DNA of 64,000 nucleotides from Marinigracilibium pacificum (GCF_012926615.1 NZ_JABBNU010000009.1:1-64000), one strand, 5' to 3'; shown: positions 18,439 to 28,173, counted from the stretch's first letter. Numbers and translations: made by a program. Notes: generated from the sequence alone by a model not told the origin.

Positions 18439-18474
18439 AACATTATTGGTTGGTGATAGGGTAAAGTACGTAAT

Positions 18475-19695
18475 TTATTGCTCTTGGTTTAAAACTTTTT
18501 CGAGAAGAAAGTCATTTCCATCGATAAAATCATATTGTTTCAGGGATAAAATATTAACTAACAAAGAATAAATATGAATATTTTGAAATGAATTAATTTT
18601 AGCACCATGTTTGAAAGAAGGCCCATTTGCATAAAAAATACCATGCATTGACCTCATTTCAGGAGAAAAACCATGATTTCCACCTTCTTTAATTCCAGAC
18701 TCATGTTTTTCGCGATGCTCTTCCCCTAAAATAATTTTTCCTTTTGGTGCAGAAAGTATCAAATCGGGAGTCCAGGGCTGTTTTACTCCTGAAAAAGACT
18801 TAAATCTCTCCGGAGAATTATAATTTACAGAGTTCCCCAATACTTTTTTAAAGTCTTCAACAGCTTTAAGAAACTCAGTATTCTTATTTCTGAAATAAAC
18901 ATATACAAAAGGTCCGGCATTAAACATAAGATACTTAGATCTTAATGCTCTATTATCATTGTCCAGGAATATGGGCTCATACCCTGCCATATCTTCCATC
19001 CCATGATCAGAAACAAGAATTAAGTTAACGGGGACTTCACTTTTCTTGATCTCGCTCAGGAAGTAACCCAATTCATCATCAATTATCTTTGCAGCTTCCT
19101 TTACTTCGTTTGAGTTTGGTCCGAATTTATGACCTAAGTCATCGAAAGTACTAAAGTATCCAAGTATTAGTGATGGTCTTTCCTCCTTAGGCAGATTAAG
19201 CCATTCGATCATTCCATCGATACGAGACCTATTAGAAATCTTTGCATTATAAGGAACTACATAATCAGGCTTACAACCATTTATTGAAGCTTCGGTTCCA
19301 ACCCAAAAGTAAGAAGCTGTTTTCAACCCGTTTTGTTGAGCGTAACACCATATTGGAAGCCCATGATAAAACCGTCCATCTTGTACCGCTTCACGGTCTC
19401 TGATAACATATATTTTTTTTAGTTCGCGATTATAAAATGAATTGGCAGGTAAACCATGATGTCCTGGTTCCAGCCCGGTTACTATTGAATAGTGGTTGGC
19501 AAAAGTTTTAGATGGAAATGAGGGGATCAATCCATCTGCGGCTACTCCTTCAGAAAGAAAGTCCTTAAAATTCTTCATGTCAAATTTTTCGACATAGTCA
19601 TGTCGAAAGCCATCATAAGATATAAGAATGGTGACAGTATCTAATTGCGCAAATATTCCCCCCGGAATAAGCAGCAATAAAAATATTAAGCGCAT
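18475..19695 (-). CDS. ENPP-type nucleotide pyrophosphatase/phosphodiesterase
   Basis: A secreted alkaline-phosphatase-superfamily enzyme of 406 residues. The signal peptide is MRLIFLLLLIPGGIFA. Metal ligands and nucleophile follow the ENPP pattern: Asp28 in ISYDGFR, the nucleophile Thr64 in FPSKTFANHY, then DDLGHKFGP, VSDHGMEDM and EGGNHGFSP near the end. The family hydrolyses nucleotide or lipid phosphodiesters in the periplasm or outside the cell. The actual substrate is not given by the sequence. It lies upstream of mltF with a 36-base gap. Confidence 0.9.
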   Translation of the reverse strand: MRLIFLLLLIPGGIFAQLDTVTILISYDGFRHDYVEKFDMKNFKDFLSEGVAADGLIPSFPSKTFANHYSIVTGLEPGHHGLPANSFYNRELKKIYVIRDREAVQDGRFYHGLPIWCYAQQNGLKTASYFWVGTEASINGCKPDYVVPYNAKISNRSRIDGMIEWLNLPKEERPSLILGYFSTFDDLGHKFGPNSNEVKEAAKIIDDELGYFLSEIKKSEVPVNLILVSDHGMEDMAGYEPIFLDNDNRALRSKYLMFNAGPFVYVYFRNKNTEFLKAVEDFKKVLGNSVNYNSPERFKSFSGVKQPWTPDLILSAPKGKIILGEEHREKHESGIKEGGNHGFSPEMRSMHGIFYANGPSFKHGAKINSFQNIHIYSLLVNILSLKQYDFIDGNDFLLEKVLNQEQ

Positions 19696-19721
19696 AAATG
19701 ATTAAATGTTAGCCCTATAAA

Positions 19722-19754
19722 AATAAAAAAGGCTGTCAATATTGACAGCCTTTT
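19722..19754 (-). terminator. Intrinsic terminator of the TonB receptor gene
   Basis: A near-perfect inverted repeat, 19727-19740 with 19741-19754, carries GGCTGTCAA arms and is followed on the minus strand by a T-rich tract. It starts 22 bases past the receptor stop. Confidence 0.9.
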
Positions 19755-19776
19755 CACTTATTTATTTTCTAAACAA

Positions 19777-22473
19777 TTAAAATCTCATTTTTATACCAGT
19801 ATTCCAAGAACGTCCCCAACCGAAAAACACTTCATTTGAAACATCGGCATTGTCTGTCCCAGGTATTATACTATTAGGATCATCAGTTAATTCGTTAGTA
19901 AATGCCTCAGAAATATATTCCTCGTCAAGTAAATTGTTAACATTCAATGTCCAAGTAAAATCTAGCTTATTAATATTAAAATTATATGAAAAACCAGCAT
20001 CCATCAACCCGTATGAAGGTAGTTCCCAAACTTGATTTCCTGGAGTTTGGAAATTATCCAGATCAAATTGTGCATATACATTATCTGCATGGAAGTAATT
20101 AACATATATTTTACCTCCTCTAATCACTTCATAATTTGCGCCCAAAGAAAAAGTAACTTGAGCTGCATCAGCAACCTTTACACCATCTGTATATAGAACC
20201 ACATCATTATCTAAAAGTTCATTGTTGTCATTAAAGACTTGGGAGGCATTAAAATCATTAGAGTAAACCCAGTCGCCAAATGATGCCATTCCATTTATTG
20301 ACAGTCCTTTCATAGGAGTTAAAACAAAATCAAATTCAATACCTTGGTGTAATTGAGCAACATCATCAAAAATAGCTCTATCATTATTATCACCATTGTT
20401 ATCAGCATCAATTCTTGATAAAGTAAATTGTCTATTACCCCAAGAAGTTCTGTAAAGATTTAAGTTTGCCGCAAGAATACCGCTTCTATATCCGTAACCA
20501 ACTTCTATTGCATTTACTGTTTGATTCTCTGCATCTTCATTAATATCATTCACAAAATTGACGAAGACATTATCAAATATTGGCTGTCTACTAAAGTATC
20601 CTCCATTCACATAAACATTGTGATGATCATTAATCAAGTAATTAACTCCAGCTTTAATAGTCCCACCTAAGAAATTTTGCCAATCAGTTTCTTGCTCCGG
20701 ATCACTATCCAGGTAATTGAAATAATCAATTCGTTTAAAACCTTGATTCGACCCAGAGAGGGAAACGAAAGCTGAAACCTTATCATTGGTATATTCTATT
20801 TGAGTATAAAGCCCTAACCAATTAACCAATCCATCATTATTGTAGGCAATAATATTATTATCATCTCTTCCTTCCTCAGTAACATAATGATTAACATTAT
20901 TAACATCATTATCATCATATAACGCTGCTAAACCAAGAAGATCCTGTACTCTAGTATAGTGAAGCCCTTTGTAATACCTAAAATCAACCCCACCTACAAA
21001 ACTCCAATTATCATTTATTTTCTTAGATAAGTTTGAAATAACTCCAAACCAGTTATGTTCATTCATTGAAGCTCTTTTAACTATACCTTGACCAGGGCCA
21101 CTCCAACCTAATACATATTCACCAGCAAATTGTCCATCATAATTTGGATCTTCATTAGGCCCTAACCATGTTGTATTGTCAGCACCAAAATCTGCAACAG
21201 TTTGTCCAGAATTCCAGGCTTTTATGTCGTCAAATCTCAATAAACCATCTTGAGTTTTAGGTAAAGCTCTATATCTAGTTCTATTAATACTTCCTCTGTC
21301 TCCAGAACCTCCCCCACGACCAAATGAGGCATATACTGATGTCGATAATTCAGTATCATTATTAATATTCCAGTAATGGTTCAATGATATTTGTGGTTTG
21401 TGATAAAAATTATCCTCCATAGCAAACTCTTCTCCATCTAAATATCCCCAGTTTGCATTATACTTTATCCCATATTGCTCGAATGTAGTATATGATTGAG
21501 CATCTTGTCTTTGATTATGTCTCTGTGGTGCACCGAAAGCTGTAAAATGAATTGAATGTTGATCATTAAATACTTTGGCTAATGATAAAAAATAGGAATA
21601 CCCTCTAAACATTGTTCCATCTACATATCCATTTCCTCTAGTATGAGTACCTTGTACTGTTAAGGCAAGACCATTGTCCATCAAACCAGTTGAATACATT
21701 AATCCGTATTTCTGATATCCATCATTACCAAAAGAAGCTGAAACACTACCTCCTTTATCCATCTCAGCTGCATTTGTAATTATATTGATTGACCCACCAA
21801 CGGATGGAACTGCTAATTTTGAAGCTCCTAGTCCTCTTTGTACCTGCATAGATGAAGTTACATCTGCTAACCCAGCCCAATTGGACCAATAAACAGCCCC
21901 ATTCTCCATATCATTAACAGGAATACCATTTATCATTACAGCTACATTCCGCTGATCAAAACCACGAACATTAATTCTTGAATCACCAAATCCACCACCC
22001 TGCTTGGTAACATAAATTGATGGTGTGTTTCTTAGCATTTCCGGAAACTCTTGATTTCCAACCTTCTCTTGAATCTCTTTTGATTTAATCGTAGATACTG
22101 CTACCGGGGTTTTTCTATCAATTGCCACCGAAGCAATAACCTGTACTTCACTTAATCCTACAGCAGCAGAATTTAATTTCAAAGTCCCTGTATTTACAGT
22201 ACCTCCATTAGGAACATTCACTTCTACTTTTCTTGTTTCATATCCAATATAAGATATATCAAGAGTCTGATTTCCAGAAGGAGCTCCACTAATGGTGAAT
22301 GCCCCATTTAAATCGACAATTGCACCAATTGTTGTTCCTTCGATAACAACATTAGCTCCTAACAAGCCTTCACCAGTCTCACTGTCAACCAGCTTTCCGG
22401 TGACTGTTCCGGTTTGTCCAAATGCTGTGATCGAGACAAACACGAGTGCTAAAACGAGTAAACGTTTAATCAT
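19777..22473 (-). CDS. TonB-dependent outer membrane receptor
   Basis: An outer membrane beta-barrel importer driven by TonB, 898 residues from the ATG at 22473. The longer frame adds 33 residues without signal character. The chosen start gives a perfect signal peptide (MIKRLLVLALVFVSITAFG), and a TACCTTTG -7 element lies upstream of it. After the signal comes a carboxypeptidase-regulatory-like domain (GTVTGKLVDSETGEGLLGANV), then the plug with INVRGFDQRNVAVMINGIPVNDMENG, then a barrel of about 650 residues rich in Asn/Asp and Tyr. There is no SusD partner next to it and no iron-box evidence, so the cargo is unknown. It does not look like a SusC protein. Confidence 0.92.
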   Translation of the reverse strand: MIKRLLVLALVFVSITAFGQTGTVTGKLVDSETGEGLLGANVVIEGTTIGAIVDLNGAFTISGAPSGNQTLDISYIGYETRKVEVNVPNGGTVNTGTLKLNSAAVGLSEVQVIASVAIDRKTPVAVSTIKSKEIQEKVGNQEFPEMLRNTPSIYVTKQGGGFGDSRINVRGFDQRNVAVMINGIPVNDMENGAVYWSNWAGLADVTSSMQVQRGLGASKLAVPSVGGSINIITNAAEMDKGGSVSASFGNDGYQKYGLMYSTGLMDNGLALTVQGTHTRGNGYVDGTMFRGYSYFLSLAKVFNDQHSIHFTAFGAPQRHNQRQDAQSYTTFEQYGIKYNANWGYLDGEEFAMEDNFYHKPQISLNHYWNINNDTELSTSVYASFGRGGGSGDRGSINRTRYRALPKTQDGLLRFDDIKAWNSGQTVADFGADNTTWLGPNEDPNYDGQFAGEYVLGWSGPGQGIVKRASMNEHNWFGVISNLSKKINDNWSFVGGVDFRYYKGLHYTRVQDLLGLAALYDDNDVNNVNHYVTEEGRDDNNIIAYNNDGLVNWLGLYTQIEYTNDKVSAFVSLSGSNQGFKRIDYFNYLDSDPEQETDWQNFLGGTIKAGVNYLINDHHNVYVNGGYFSRQPIFDNVFVNFVNDINEDAENQTVNAIEVGYGYRSGILAANLNLYRTSWGNRQFTLSRIDADNNGDNNDRAIFDDVAQLHQGIEFDFVLTPMKGLSINGMASFGDWVYSNDFNASQVFNDNNELLDNDVVLYTDGVKVADAAQVTFSLGANYEVIRGGKIYVNYFHADNVYAQFDLDNFQTPGNQVWELPSYGLMDAGFSYNFNINKLDFTWTLNVNNLLDEEYISEAFTNELTDDPNSIIPGTDNADVSNEVFFGWGRSWNTGIKMRF

Positions 22474-22894
22474 AACAAGTTTATAGTTTGGTTTAAATAT
22501 TTCGGCGACAAAGGTAACCTTTCGACAGAATCTGTCATGTAAGATGAGATTAACTTTATTTAAAAACTTCACTAGGTTTTTAACAATTATTTAACATTAA
22601 TAATGACTCTTATTTTGCCTGCCTGAAGATGAGAGTTTAGAAAAATCTTCCAAAACCACATCATTATTAGTATTATGACAGCAAATATGAAAAAATTATT
22701 CTGGAAATCTTAGTTAATTTAAAATTGTTTTTAACAATTATTAACTAAAATAAGCCCAAAAACTTAAGCATTACATATGTTAGAGAATCAATAAATAATC
22801 AAACATTCATATTAATCCAAAAATTAGTTTCCAACTGAAACCTGTAATATAAAACGCTGGTTAAATTAGTATAAAGCCTTTAATCTATATACTT
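22474..22894. other. Intergenic region between divergent genes, AT-rich with short repeats
   Basis: About 420 bases without a gene. Besides the -7 element it holds an exact 15-base direct repeat (TTTTTAACAATTATT) at 22577-22591 and 22728-22742. The second copy is part of an inverted repeat AATTGTT-TTT-AACAATT. In such AT-rich DNA these may be chance or may be regulator sites. I see no RNA gene. Confidence 0.5.
22509..22516 (-). promoter_or_regulatory. Candidate -7 promoter element of the TonB receptor
   Basis: Read on the minus strand this is TACCTTTG, an exact TAnnTTTG match, 36 bases before the chosen ATG. No TTG is found at -33. It supports the downstream ATG because the extended frame would begin upstream of the transcription start. 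Confidence 0.45.
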
Positions 22895-23980
22895 ATGCCA
22901 ACTAGCAATCTATCCACCTTATTTATACCTGATATTTCCGGCTTTACCAGATATATTAAAGAAACCGAAAAGCAACACAGCAATCATATCATTAGAGAAC
23001 TGATCTCAATCATAATATCAGAAGGCAAACAACATTTTGAAATTGCTGAAGTTGAGGGTGACGCTGTATTCTTTTATGCTCAAAATAAACTATACTCTGA
23101 TTCTCATTTAATAACAATTGCAAAAAACATTTACAAGCAATTCCATCATCATTTAGAAAATTATGAACACAAAAGAATTTGTAATTGCGGGGCATGCTCA
23201 AGTGCTAATAATTTGAAGCTTAAATTCATTGTTCATGCCGGAGAAATTGATTTTATTGAAATTGAAGGTCAAAAAAAACCTTTTGGCTCACCCGTTATTG
23301 AGATTCATCGGCTTTTAAAAAATAGTATCAAACAAGAAGAATACATTCTATTTTCCAATCAATTAGTATTATCACCGGAAACTGTAATTAATGGAGAGGA
23401 TTCCTTTATTGATGATGTTTTAGGAAATATTGAATTCCGATATCAGTTAATTGATAACTGGTATTCTCCACAAGATGAAATTTCAATGGATCTTCACACC
23501 CACCATGACCTTAACATTTCTGGCATACACGACTATCCAATGAAAATTGAAGACCTCCACAACTTCCTAATCAATTTCGACCTTCGTAAATACTGGAATC
23601 AGGATGCAGATCAATTGATTTACAATCATGACGAAATAAATCATGTCGGCACTGAACATAGGTGTATTGTAAAAGGCAAAGATCTTTATTTCGACTCAAT
23701 AAAGCCTGCAGACGGCGGGAATTACAGTTATGGCGAGGTATTAAAAAACCCCAAGCCATTTAAATATTTTGAATCTGACTTCTACCTTGAGCCAATTGAT
23801 AAAGCAAATACCCGTTTGAGTTTAAATTTAAAGGTTGATTTAGACTCATGGTATCAAAAACTTTTTAAACCTGTATTCAAAATCGCAATCAAACAAAAGG
23901 TTGAAAGTATCTTAGACCAAATTGATAAAGGCATAATTGAATTTAATCAAGAGGAAGCAAGAGAAAGGATAAAAGATTAG
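22895..23980 (+). CDS. DUF2652 protein: nucleotide-cyclase-like domain plus SRPBCC-like domain
   Basis: 361 residues, soluble, with no signal. The N-terminal 180 residues fit DUF2652 and resemble the class III nucleotidyl cyclase fold. LFIPDISGFTRY carries Asp13 where cyclases bind the first metal, and VEGDAVFFY carries Asp56 at the second metal position. A cysteine cluster Cys96-Asn-Cys98-Gly-Ala-Cys101 is inserted after this, possibly a metal site. Residues from about 205 to 350 look like a START/SRPBCC lipid or small-ligand pocket (DYPMKIEDLHNFL, HRCIVKGKDLYF, RLSLNLKVDLDSW). Enzyme activity is not shown. Substrate-base residues of true cyclases were not identified. It is a single-gene unit, convergent with the STN receptor gene. 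Confidence 0.8.
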   Translation: MPTSNLSTLFIPDISGFTRYIKETEKQHSNHIIRELISIIISEGKQHFEIAEVEGDAVFFYAQNKLYSDSHLITIAKNIYKQFHHHLENYEHKRICNCGACSSANNLKLKFIVHAGEIDFIEIEGQKKPFGSPVIEIHRLLKNSIKQEEYILFSNQLVLSPETVINGEDSFIDDVLGNIEFRYQLIDNWYSPQDEISMDLHTHHDLNISGIHDYPMKIEDLHNFLINFDLRKYWNQDADQLIYNHDEINHVGTEHRCIVKGKDLYFDSIKPADGGNYSYGEVLKNPKPFKYFESDFYLEPIDKANTRLSLNLKVDLDSWYQKLFKPVFKIAIKQKVESILDQIDKGIIEFNQEEARERIKD

Positions 23981-24003
23981 GCTACTTATATAAGTATCAT
24001 ATT

Positions 24004-26547
24004 TTACCAAAATACTCTAAAAGTCAAGTTTGGAGTAATACCCAGACCATAAATACGGTTATCAATAAGCTCATTATTTACTCCTGGAGTGGTTCTAAAT
24101 TCTCTGTTTAACAAATTCTGATGATCATAGACATTCAAAATAGACACTCCAAATCTATACCGAATATCTTTATCGGGATTAGGCTTAAAATCATATATAA
24201 CAGATAAATCCATCCGGTGATAAACGGGTAGATTATTCGCATTTAATTCCCCATACTCAATTTTCAGAGGGCCATTAGTTGTATCAATTACTTTCACATT
24301 TGTGAAGGTTTTTCCTGTATGCCAGGTCCAGCCCAGCGAAAACTGCAACGACTTAAACTTATAGTATGCAATCCATTTTAATGTATGTTCAATATTCCAA
24401 TTACCCGGAAATGGCTTGTTGTCATTTAAACCTTTGAATTTATTTTCACTAAATAAATATGAATAACTTGCCCAGGAACGAAAATTACCAACCTGTTTTT
24501 TCAATAAGAAATCTGCACCTTTCACAACGCTATTCCCGATCCTGAAATTATTATCAACAGGATTCAGAAAACCGAAAGTTAGGGTAGTAACATTTTTAAT
24601 ATCCCGATAATATCCTTCAACATCCAATAACCAACCATTATCATCATAAGCAAGTCCCAAAGAATATTGATACGATTCAATCACCGGAAAACCTTCATTT
24701 GAAGCCATCGACCATACCTTATTTTCCAGAGACAAATCGCTAACAACAGACTCTCTAATCTGACTTACGGTTTGAGTTCGGTATTCTGCTGTTCCGCTTA
24801 AAAATAGATCACCGATAAGATTATGTTCGGCTGATAGCCTGGGTTCAAAGTACGTTTTACCCATTTCAGAATAGTAATTAATTCTTAATCCTGCAGATAA
24901 AGTTGATTTATTTGCTTTAAGTTGGTAATCACTAAAAAGGGAATGGGTATTTAGTTTTTCATCTGACTGATCAAGAATCAAGGTATATCCCGGGCCAGAG
25001 TTTTTGAATTCATACTGTACTTGTTTATTTGAATACTGATAGCCAGTTTTAATTTGACTCCTTTTATTGATATCAAATAACACAAATGAGTTCAATCCAA
25101 AATCATCTACTGAATTGTCTTTAAATGAAGTTTCAGATGAAGATGCTAAAGTTCGTTCAAACTTGTAGTTTAATAAATACCCTGTATAATAGGCTTCTAT
25201 TTCTAATTCAAGATCACTTCCCTTATAATTCCAGTTAATATTGTATCCTTCATTTTCAGTTTTTAACAGATCTGAATAATCTATATTTTGATTGGAAGAA
25301 CGATACAAAAGATCATTTTTAGTGTAAAGAGAATTAAAATTGATTTTATTCCTATCATCTAACTGGTAATTAATTCCTGTTGTAAAGTCAGTAAAATAAA
25401 AATCATTATCGAAGTCCTGTACACCCTGTGAAGGGTCTTCATTTATCTTTGTATTTTGAAAAACCCTGTCGGAATAGCTTTTATAAGTAAAAGTCTCCAG
25501 TTGGTCATTAAAAGAGCGTCTTCCTGAAATATTTACCGAGATTTTATCCTTTATGATCGGTATTTTTAAATAGGCATCACCATATAACATATTAAATCCT
25601 GCTCCTCCATCAAATTCATTGTTTACTTCCTCTCCCGATCTTATATCCACAACTCCGGAAATTCTGTCACCATATTCCGGAGATACACCATTTTTAACAA
25701 ATTCAACTCTGTCAATAACAAATGGATTAAAAGCTGAAAGCATTCCGAAAAAATGGCTTTGATTATAAGTTTTAATTCCATTCCAGGTAACGAGATTCAT
25801 ATCAGGGGAAGTTCCATGAACGTATACTCCGGAGGCTGTTTCAAAAGGACCCGATACACCCGGTAATTGTTGTATACCTTTCAAAATATCCGGTTCAATC
25901 AAACCAGGCAAAATCCCAAGTTCAGATGGCTTCAATTTTGTTTTGGTATTTACCTTTGACATCCCTCCGACTAAAAAATCACTCAAAACAACTTCGGGCA
26001 ACTCCTTTATTTTTTCAGATAGTTTTACATTAGGACAAGACGTTCCTAATAATTCAGAGGCTAATATTTTCCTGGTTGCAAAACCTATATGACTAATTTC
26101 TAAATATTCCCCATAGCGGACTCTATTTATAAAATAACCTTGATTATCACTTTGGATAGCACTCTGTGAAGAATTAACACTTACAGTTGCATTTGAAACC
26201 GCCCTACCATGTTCATCAATGAGATATCCACACACATTAACCTTGTCATACGGTTTAAAATGCCTGATTATTACGTTCTCAGTGTTTATCAACACGAATT
26301 TCAGGTTAGTCATCCTTTCTAGATTTGACAAAACATCTGGCAATGATGACTCACTAATATCAAACCGTGATATTGATTTGTTAACCACTACTGAATCAAT
26401 AAATGAAAAACGAACCTGATAATTTACTTCAAGTTCGGCAAGGAATTGCTTCAACTCTAAATCATGGGATATTTTAGAGTTTTCGGACTGACCAAAAACA
26501 AACCAAAATGAAAAAATAAAGGTAGTAATTGCAAAAACAGCCTTCAT
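24004..26547 (-). CDS. TonB-dependent receptor with STN signalling domain (FecA-like)
   Basis: 847 residues. After a signal peptide (to about residue 19) comes an STN domain at about 28-95, then a carboxypeptidase-regulatory-like domain (about 103-185), a plug (ELGILPGLIEPDILKGIQQLPGV) and a 22-strand-type barrel ending in an aromatic residue (FRVFW). STN-bearing receptors pass the signal of substrate binding to an anti-sigma factor of the FecR type, which then frees an ECF sigma. This fits the two genes directly upstream. The start ATG overlaps the fecR stop by one base (TAATG). The ligand is unknown and there is no SusD gene. Confidence 0.93.
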   Translation of the reverse strand: MKAVFAITTFIFSFWFVFGQSENSKISHDLELKQFLAELEVNYQVRFSFIDSVVVNKSISRFDISESSLPDVLSNLERMTNLKFVLINTENVIIRHFKPYDKVNVCGYLIDEHGRAVSNATVSVNSSQSAIQSDNQGYFINRVRYGEYLEISHIGFATRKILASELLGTSCPNVKLSEKIKELPEVVLSDFLVGGMSKVNTKTKLKPSELGILPGLIEPDILKGIQQLPGVSGPFETASGVYVHGTSPDMNLVTWNGIKTYNQSHFFGMLSAFNPFVIDRVEFVKNGVSPEYGDRISGVVDIRSGEEVNNEFDGGAGFNMLYGDAYLKIPIIKDKISVNISGRRSFNDQLETFTYKSYSDRVFQNTKINEDPSQGVQDFDNDFYFTDFTTGINYQLDDRNKINFNSLYTKNDLLYRSSNQNIDYSDLLKTENEGYNINWNYKGSDLELEIEAYYTGYLLNYKFERTLASSSETSFKDNSVDDFGLNSFVLFDINKRSQIKTGYQYSNKQVQYEFKNSGPGYTLILDQSDEKLNTHSLFSDYQLKANKSTLSAGLRINYYSEMGKTYFEPRLSAEHNLIGDLFLSGTAEYRTQTVSQIRESVVSDLSLENKVWSMASNEGFPVIESYQYSLGLAYDDNGWLLDVEGYYRDIKNVTTLTFGFLNPVDNNFRIGNSVVKGADFLLKKQVGNFRSWASYSYLFSENKFKGLNDNKPFPGNWNIEHTLKWIAYYKFKSLQFSLGWTWHTGKTFTNVKVIDTTNGPLKIEYGELNANNLPVYHRMDLSVIYDFKPNPDKDIRYRFGVSILNVYDHQNLLNREFRTTPGVNNELIDNRIYGLGITPNLTFRVFW

Positions 26548-27452
26548 TAATTGGTTTTAAAGATGATCCTTTCCCCTTCTTGACTATAACTCAACCCAAT
26601 AGACTCAGCTATAATTTGAAGAGCTGTATTAAGATCGTTATTAGGAAAACGACCAGTAAAAGTTAATTCTTCATTAATTAATTTATAATCCACAGCAACT
26701 CCATATTGATTTTCCAGAGTTAAAATCACTACTTTGATCGGAGCATTCACAAATTCACTATTATTTGACATCCAGGCAGGAGATCTCTCTGTTGTTTCAG
26801 AGTTTTCGACTTTATTATTATTAATCTGTAGCACCATTCCCGGCAATAATTCTTTTTTATAATCCCCAGACTTAACCAGTACCTTACCTTCATAACATGC
26901 TACTCTGAAATAATTATCTAACTGTGTAACGTTAAACTCTGTTCCTAAAACCGTGACACTCCCTATAATAGTATTAACTGTAAACTGATTCCCTTTTTCA
27001 ACATCAAAAAAAGCCTCGCCGCTTAGTTCAATATTTCTGTTTTCATTCCAGTTTGATTTATTAAATACCACTTTGGATTTGGCATTAAGCTTAACAACAG
27101 ACCCATCAGGCAATGAAACTTTAGATATCTGACCATACTCAGTCTCATAAATTGAAACAGGTTTATACAAGAACAAAAATGTTGTTATTAAAAGTACTAT
27201 TGCTGCAGCTACACCAAACCAATATTTAGGTAAAGATTTTGATTGACTTGCAGTTTGTCCGTGAGTTTTTTGTTTAATATTTTGATAAACACTTTCGGCA
27301 TCAAAGTCTTGATGCTCAATATTTTCAGTTGCAGCAATAATCTTTTGATATTTTTTAAATTCCTCACTAGCTTCAAATAGCGCCCTTTCCTCATCAGAGA
27401 GATCACCGTTTAGCCAGCGGCCTAAAAATGTATCATCATTACCTTCTTTCAT
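26547..27452 (-). CDS. FecR-family anti-sigma factor
   Basis: 301 residues from the ATG at 27452, giving MKEGNDDTFLGRWL. A longer frame starts at a TTG and adds ten unlikely residues. The cytoplasmic N-terminal part (about 1-75) would bind the sigma factor. One membrane helix follows (WFGVAAAIVLLITTFLFLY). The periplasmic FecR domain has YGQISKVSLPDGSVVKLNAKS, VLGTEFNV and a DUF4974-like C-terminal domain with TFTGRFPNNDLNTALQIIAES. It receives the signal from the STN receptor encoded just downstream and controls the ECF sigma encoded just upstream. Confidence 0.94.
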   Translation of the reverse strand: MKEGNDDTFLGRWLNGDLSDEERALFEASEEFKKYQKIIAATENIEHQDFDAESVYQNIKQKTHGQTASQSKSLPKYWFGVAAAIVLLITTFLFLYKPVSIYETEYGQISKVSLPDGSVVKLNAKSKVVFNKSNWNENRNIELSGEAFFDVEKGNQFTVNTIIGSVTVLGTEFNVTQLDNYFRVACYEGKVLVKSGDYKKELLPGMVLQINNNKVENSETTERSPAWMSNNSEFVNAPIKVVILTLENQYGVAVDYKLINEELTFTGRFPNNDLNTALQIIAESIGLSYSQEGERIIFKTN

Positions 27453-27490
27453 TTCTTGATTGCTTAAATAAACAACGAACAACGTTTAAT

Positions 27491-28021
27491 TTACCCTACC
27501 CCTTCGTCAATAATTTTTTGAATTTTAATTAGTGCCTTATGCATCAGTTTTTCAACTCCTTTTACTGATATCTCCATTACTTCTGCTATTTCCCTATAAG
27601 TTTTTTTATCTACTCTATTCAATAAATAAGCGGTACGTTGTCTTTCCGGAAGTTCATTAATTGCCTGAGTTAACCGTTCCATAAATTCTTTCTCTATAAT
27701 AAGATATTCAGGAGACTCATTATTTGCCTTCCCTGAATTTATTTGAACGGCTCTTTCTGAATATTTCAATTTTACCTGTTCGTGTCTTTTTACACTCGTC
27801 ATTAAATTTGTAGCAACCGTGTATAAAAAACCTTTAGCTTTTTCAAACTGAACTTCAGCACAATTCTGCCATAGTTTGACAAAGGCTTCCTGAACAGCAT
27901 CATTTGCTTGCTCACTATTCCCAAACCGATAGCTCAAATAAGAAAATAGTGATTTCGCTTCCTTCTTAAAAAAGGAATCAAAATTCTGTTCTTCACAAAT
28001 AGATTTTTTTTCGTCGGGCAT
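27491..28021 (-). CDS. ECF RNA polymerase sigma factor (FecI-like)
   Basis: 176 residues. Region 2 is visible as LFSYLSYRFGNSEQANDAVQEAFVKLWQ with ATNLMTSVKRH. Region 4 is visible as LPERQRTAYLLNRVDKKTYREIAEVMEISVKGVEKLMHKA. This is the Bacteroidota ECF type that works with FecR proteins. It is first in a three-gene set, sigma, then FecR after 38 bases, then STN receptor. It lies divergent from a lipoprotein gene that has an ECF-like promoter, so this lipoprotein is the best candidate target besides the receptor itself. Confidence 0.95.
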   Translation of the reverse strand: MPDEKKSICEEQNFDSFFKKEAKSLFSYLSYRFGNSEQANDAVQEAFVKLWQNCAEVQFEKAKGFLYTVATNLMTSVKRHEQVKLKYSERAVQINSGKANNESPEYLIIEKEFMERLTQAINELPERQRTAYLLNRVDKKTYREIAEVMEISVKGVEKLMHKALIKIQKIIDEGVG

Positions 28022-28092
28022 AATTGATGCTTAAAGCTATGCCAATTTCCCTTTTTCTCAAATCATTTATTTTTTTTTAACCAGAGGGGGGT

Positions 28093-28120
28093 GGGGTAAA
28101 GTATACCTTCAGTCGTCTTA
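28093..28120 (+). promoter_or_regulatory. Candidate ECF-sigma promoter for the four-Cys repeat lipoprotein
   Basis: GGGGTA at 28093-28098 as the -35, then 15 bases, then CGTCTTA at 28114-28120 as the -10. The CGTC core and G-rich upstream box are typical of ECF promoters and differ from the usual TAnnTTTG promoters. The lipoprotein ATG is 54 bases downstream. The link to the adjacent sigma factor is inference. Confidence 0.5.
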
Positions 28121-28173
28121 CTATCAAACGGGGACACCCATGTTAATCAACCAATTTTTAAAAAAGAAAGAAG

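Noticed and set aside
19777-22473. SusC-type classification of the TonB receptor
   Set aside because: No SusD gene is adjacent, so it is listed as a general TonB receptor.
22474-22572. Upstream extension of the TonB receptor to 22572
   Set aside because: The 33 extra residues are not a signal peptide, and the -7 promoter element lies within them. The ATG at 22473 gives a perfect signal peptide.
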